Positions 61,946 through 64,000 of a stretch of 64,000 nt of DNA are shown here, in pieces; positions within the stretch are counted from its first letter, which is position 1; the number at the start of each line of letters is the position of its first letter. A program made the translations under genes and the position numbers. Under the pieces are notes generated by a model. That model saw only the letters and a list, made by a program, of their open reading frames with translations. It made no database searches and was not told where the DNA came from. The stretch is from Elusimicrobiota bacterium (GTDB taxonomy: Bacteria; Elusimicrobiota; Elusimicrobia; UBA1565; JACRDR01), in the NCBI GenBank assembly GCA_016194745.1, contig JACQBA010000009.1:62001-126000 (forward strand), read 5' to 3'.

Positions 61946-63744
61946 ATTCTCCCTCGCTCGCCCAGCGCCTTTCGGATCGACGCGTCCAAGTCTCCGGCCT
62001 TGAGCGGCTTGACCAAGAATCCGGCCGCGCCGACCTCCTTGGCGTGTCGCGCGTCCGCGGATTCCAAATTGGCCGAGCAGGCCAAGACGGGGATGCCCGC
62101 TGTCGACGCGTTGGCCTTCAGTTCCTTGATGACGTCGATCCCCTTGGCGTCTTGGAGGTTCATGTCCATGAGAATGAGGGCCGGCTTCTCGCGCAACGCG
62201 ACGGCCACCGCGAGACGTCCCTCGTTCACGATCGACGCATTATAACCCTTTGATTCGAGCAATTGCTTAATCATCTCGGAAAACGAGACCTCGTCGTCCA
62301 CGATCAGAATCTTGGACGCGGGAGCCGCCGGAGCGTGGACGACGTCGGGGCGGCCCGTCTCCAGGACCCCCTGGGCGAGAGGCAAGCGCATCAGCACCCG
62401 CGTACCCTTGCCCGGCTCCGACTCGATGCCGACCTCCCCGCCCATGCTCTCGATCGTCTGCTTGACGATGTAGAGGCCCAAGCCGGAGCCCTGGGTGCCC
62501 TTCGCCTTCTGGGCGGCGACGTCGGCCTGCTGGAAAGGCTGAAAGAGTTCCTGGAGAGCCTCGGGCGAGATGCCCTGTCCCGTGTCCTGCACCCAGACCT
62601 CGGCCGCCCCGTCCTGCGCGCGCGCCGCGAGTTGGATCGAACCGCCCGACGCCGTGAACTTGACCGCGTTGGACAGGAGGTTCGTCAGCACCCGCTCGAG
62701 ACGCTCCGGATCGGATTCGATCGCCGGAAAATTGGCAGGAACGCCGACCTGCAGCGTCAGGCCGCGGTTCTTCGCCACCACGCCGTAGAGCTCCACGAGT
62801 CCCGCCACGATGCCGGGCAGGGACACGGGCTGCGGATGGTATTCCATGCGCCCCGCCTTCATCTTGGCCGTGTCGAGGATGTTGGAGACGAACACCCCGA
62901 GCCGCGTCGCGTTTTCCGAGAGATTCAGAAGGGTCCGGCGATGCTTGGGAATGATGCGCTCGCGGTCCGGGTCATCGTTGAGCATGAAGTCCAAGGACAT
63001 CTTGATCGCCGCGAGCGGCGTGCGCAGGTCGTGGGACACGCTTGCGATGAACACGTCCTTCATCTCGTCGACCTCTCCCAAGCGCTGCGCCATCCAGTTG
63101 AAGCGCCGCGTCAATTGCCCGAGCTCGTTGGAGGATCGGCTCGGCACGCGGACCGCCAGGTTGCCCCGGCCGACCTCCTCGGCCGCGTCGGCCAAGCGCA
63201 CGATCGGGCGCGAGAGGAGGAACGCCAAACCGAAACCGAGCGCCAGGCTGAAGGAAACGCCGATGACGGCGATCACGGACGTCGCCGGCAACAGGACCTT
63301 GCGAATCTCCGCGAACACCGACTGCCGGAGGTCGTGCGGGACCCCAACGTGCACCACGGCGACCGTCTTTCCCTGCGAGACCACGGGGCTCGTGTACTCC
63401 GCCGGGGAGCCGTTCGTCGCGCGCCATCGCTCCGCGGAAGCGTTCACGAAGTGCGGATCGGTATGCATGAGGATGCGGCCATCCAAGCCCTCTATGTAGG
63501 CGTAATCGATCTTTGGAGTGACGGAAGGGACCGTCCGGAGGTACTCGGTAAGGACCTTGCCTTCGTTGGCGGCGATGGACGCTCCCGCGATGGCTCCCAA
63601 CGCGGACGTCTGGCGAGCGTGCTCCTGCGAGAGCATCCCGACCATGAACTGCCCGGTTACCACGGAGCCGGTGAACCAGGCAATAAGGAAGCTGACGGCC
63701 GCCACGCCGCTTACGGTCAACCCGAACAACGTCCTCAGCCTCAT
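61942..63744 (-). CDS. Hybrid sensor histidine kinase with C-terminal receiver
   Basis: 600 residues. Helix 1 (about 7-29), a periplasmic sensor domain of about 120 residues (CHASE/dCache-like, YAYIEGLDGRILMHTDPHF), helix 2 (about 152-177), HAMP (178-230), DHp with His238 in SVSHDLRTPLAAIKMS, and a catalytic domain with NLLSNAVKFT, DTGQGI and GSGLGLYIVKQTIESMGG. A second receiver domain occupies residues 478-600, phosphoacceptor Asp527 in LILMDMNLQD. First gene of kinase-regulator-protease operon. Confidence 0.93.
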   Translation of the reverse strand: MRLRTLFGLTVSGVAAVSFLIAWFTGSVVTGQFMVGMLSQEHARQTSALGAIAGASIAANEGKVLTEYLRTVPSVTPKIDYAYIEGLDGRILMHTDPHFVNASAERWRATNGSPAEYTSPVVSQGKTVAVVHVGVPHDLRQSVFAEIRKVLLPATSVIAVIGVSFSLALGFGLAFLLSRPIVRLADAAEEVGRGNLAVRVPSRSSNELGQLTRRFNWMAQRLGEVDEMKDVFIASVSHDLRTPLAAIKMSLDFMLNDDPDRERIIPKHRRTLLNLSENATRLGVFVSNILDTAKMKAGRMEYHPQPVSLPGIVAGLVELYGVVAKNRGLTLQVGVPANFPAIESDPERLERVLTNLLSNAVKFTASGGSIQLAARAQDGAAEVWVQDTGQGISPEALQELFQPFQQADVAAQKAKGTQGSGLGLYIVKQTIESMGGEVGIESEPGKGTRVLMRLPLAQGVLETGRPDVVHAPAAPASKILIVDDEVSFSEMIKQLLESKGYNASIVNEGRLAVAVALREKPALILMDMNLQDAKGIDVIKELKANASTAGIPVLACSANLESADARHAKEVGAAGFLVKPLKAGDLDASIRKALGERGRI

Positions 63745-63773
63745 TCGGCTGGGTCCTCGCGATTCACGGCGTA

Positions 63774-63802
63774 AGTATAGGGGGGCCTCTCAAAAAATGC
63801 AA
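63774..63802 (-). promoter_or_regulatory. Promoter of the kinase operon
   Basis: Minus strand TTGCAT (63802-63797), a 17-nt spacer and TATACT (63779-63774), 29 nt before the ATG at 63744. A GAGGA motif in the leader may be the ribosome binding site. Confidence 0.65.
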
Positions 63803-63898
63803 CCCGCCATTGGTCAAATTTGAGCACGGATTCCGCACGGAATACTCCCAGGCAGGCTTCGGGGGAGCGCGCTACTCTGAAAGCGCGGATCGAAATCC

Positions 63899-64000
63899 AT
63901 GATGAAGACCCGAGAGTCCAAAATGGGGATCGTTCAAAACCAACTAGGGATCGCCATCTTCGCCATAGCCGTATCGCTCTGCAACCCTAGGACCGCAACC
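63899..64000 (+). CDS. Possible start of an exported protein, cut by window edge
   Basis: An open frame from ATG ATG at 63899 reads through to the window end with a basic start (MMKTRESKMG) and a hydrophobic run (LGIAIFAIAVSLC), as in a signal or lipoprotein peptide. TTGAGC (63820-63825), 17 nt, TACTCC (63843-63848) could be its promoter, or TACTCT at 63873-63878. Only 34 codons are visible, so this is a weak call. Confidence 0.35.
   Translation, partial: MMKTRESKMGIVQNQLGIAIFAIAVSLCNPRTAT

Overview
The window is 64 kb of GC-rich, densely coding bacterial chromosome. A didermic (Gram-negative type) cell is clear from a lipoprotein signal peptidase, a TolQ/ExbB-ExbD-ExbD-TonB-like operon with an OmpA-like protein, an outer-membrane porin-like barrel and several exported enzymes. 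There is no phage, transposon, integrase, rRNA or CRISPR array. The lineage cannot be fixed from sequence reading alone. The mix of genes (short QueF, ThrS without an N-terminal TGS domain, XylFGH, unusual membrane proteins with no recognisable family) would fit a deep-branching phylum such as Elusimicrobiota, but that is an inference with low confidence.

Layout. 1-3000 (minus): gap, an arginase gene and pgk (cut by the window edge). 3084-5145: a tiny Cys-rich protein and three tandem membrane paralogues. 5154-14078 (minus): tRNA-Val, thrS, a 1092-residue TPR protein, TolQ/ExbB, two ExbD, a TonB-like protein and an OmpA-like protein, with overlapping or tightly spaced genes. 14321-25529: exported hydrolases, a ferritin-like protein, a PuuD-type membrane protein, an HDAC-family deacetylase, an SGNH protein, a superoxide dismutase-like protein, a zinc alcohol dehydrogenase and RlmD. 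25537-34629: cNMP-sensor/porin/cupredoxin operon, divergent from a beta-propeller-like protein, a family-5 binding protein and XylFGH. 34630-45258: QueF, CopA, a zinc-protease lipoprotein, a large secreted Cys/PQ-repeat protein, LspA, IleRS and an acyl-CoA dehydrogenase. 45351-50910: two SRPBCC proteins and three paralogous Met-rich membrane proteins in a duplicated arrangement. 51066-56192: MalQ, GlgB and a secreted lytic transglycosylase. 56259-58438: a small envelope operon (DUF948-like, YtxH-like, cNMP-binding, AI-2E-type permease). 58472-63744 (minus): response regulators, one fused to a YbgC-type thioesterase, then a trypsin-like protease, an OmpR-type regulator and a hybrid histidine kinase.

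Two genome-scale patterns stand out. First, at least 16 start codons (ATG or GTG) lie only 5-9 nt after a recognisable -10 hexamer (TATAAT, TACACT, TAGAAT and similar), so leaderless mRNAs look normal here; genes with Shine-Dalgarno motifs coexist, mostly inside operons. I used this rule to correct several starts, for example at 16536, 27849, 27927, 54675 and 56259. Second, several promoters of exported or envelope genes lack a good -35 and instead carry a 16-bp imperfect palindrome (consensus TRGGNCTWWRGNCCYA) repeated at about 24 bp, with the promoter-proximal copy ending 21-22 bp before the -10. I interpret this as an undescribed activator regulon covering the 16536, 25065, 38209, 49408, 50910 and 54675 genes and probably 14321.

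The best candidates for undescribed biology are that box regulon, the SRPBCC/Met-rich membrane protein module (45351-50910), and the receiver-thioesterase fusion (58472-59677).
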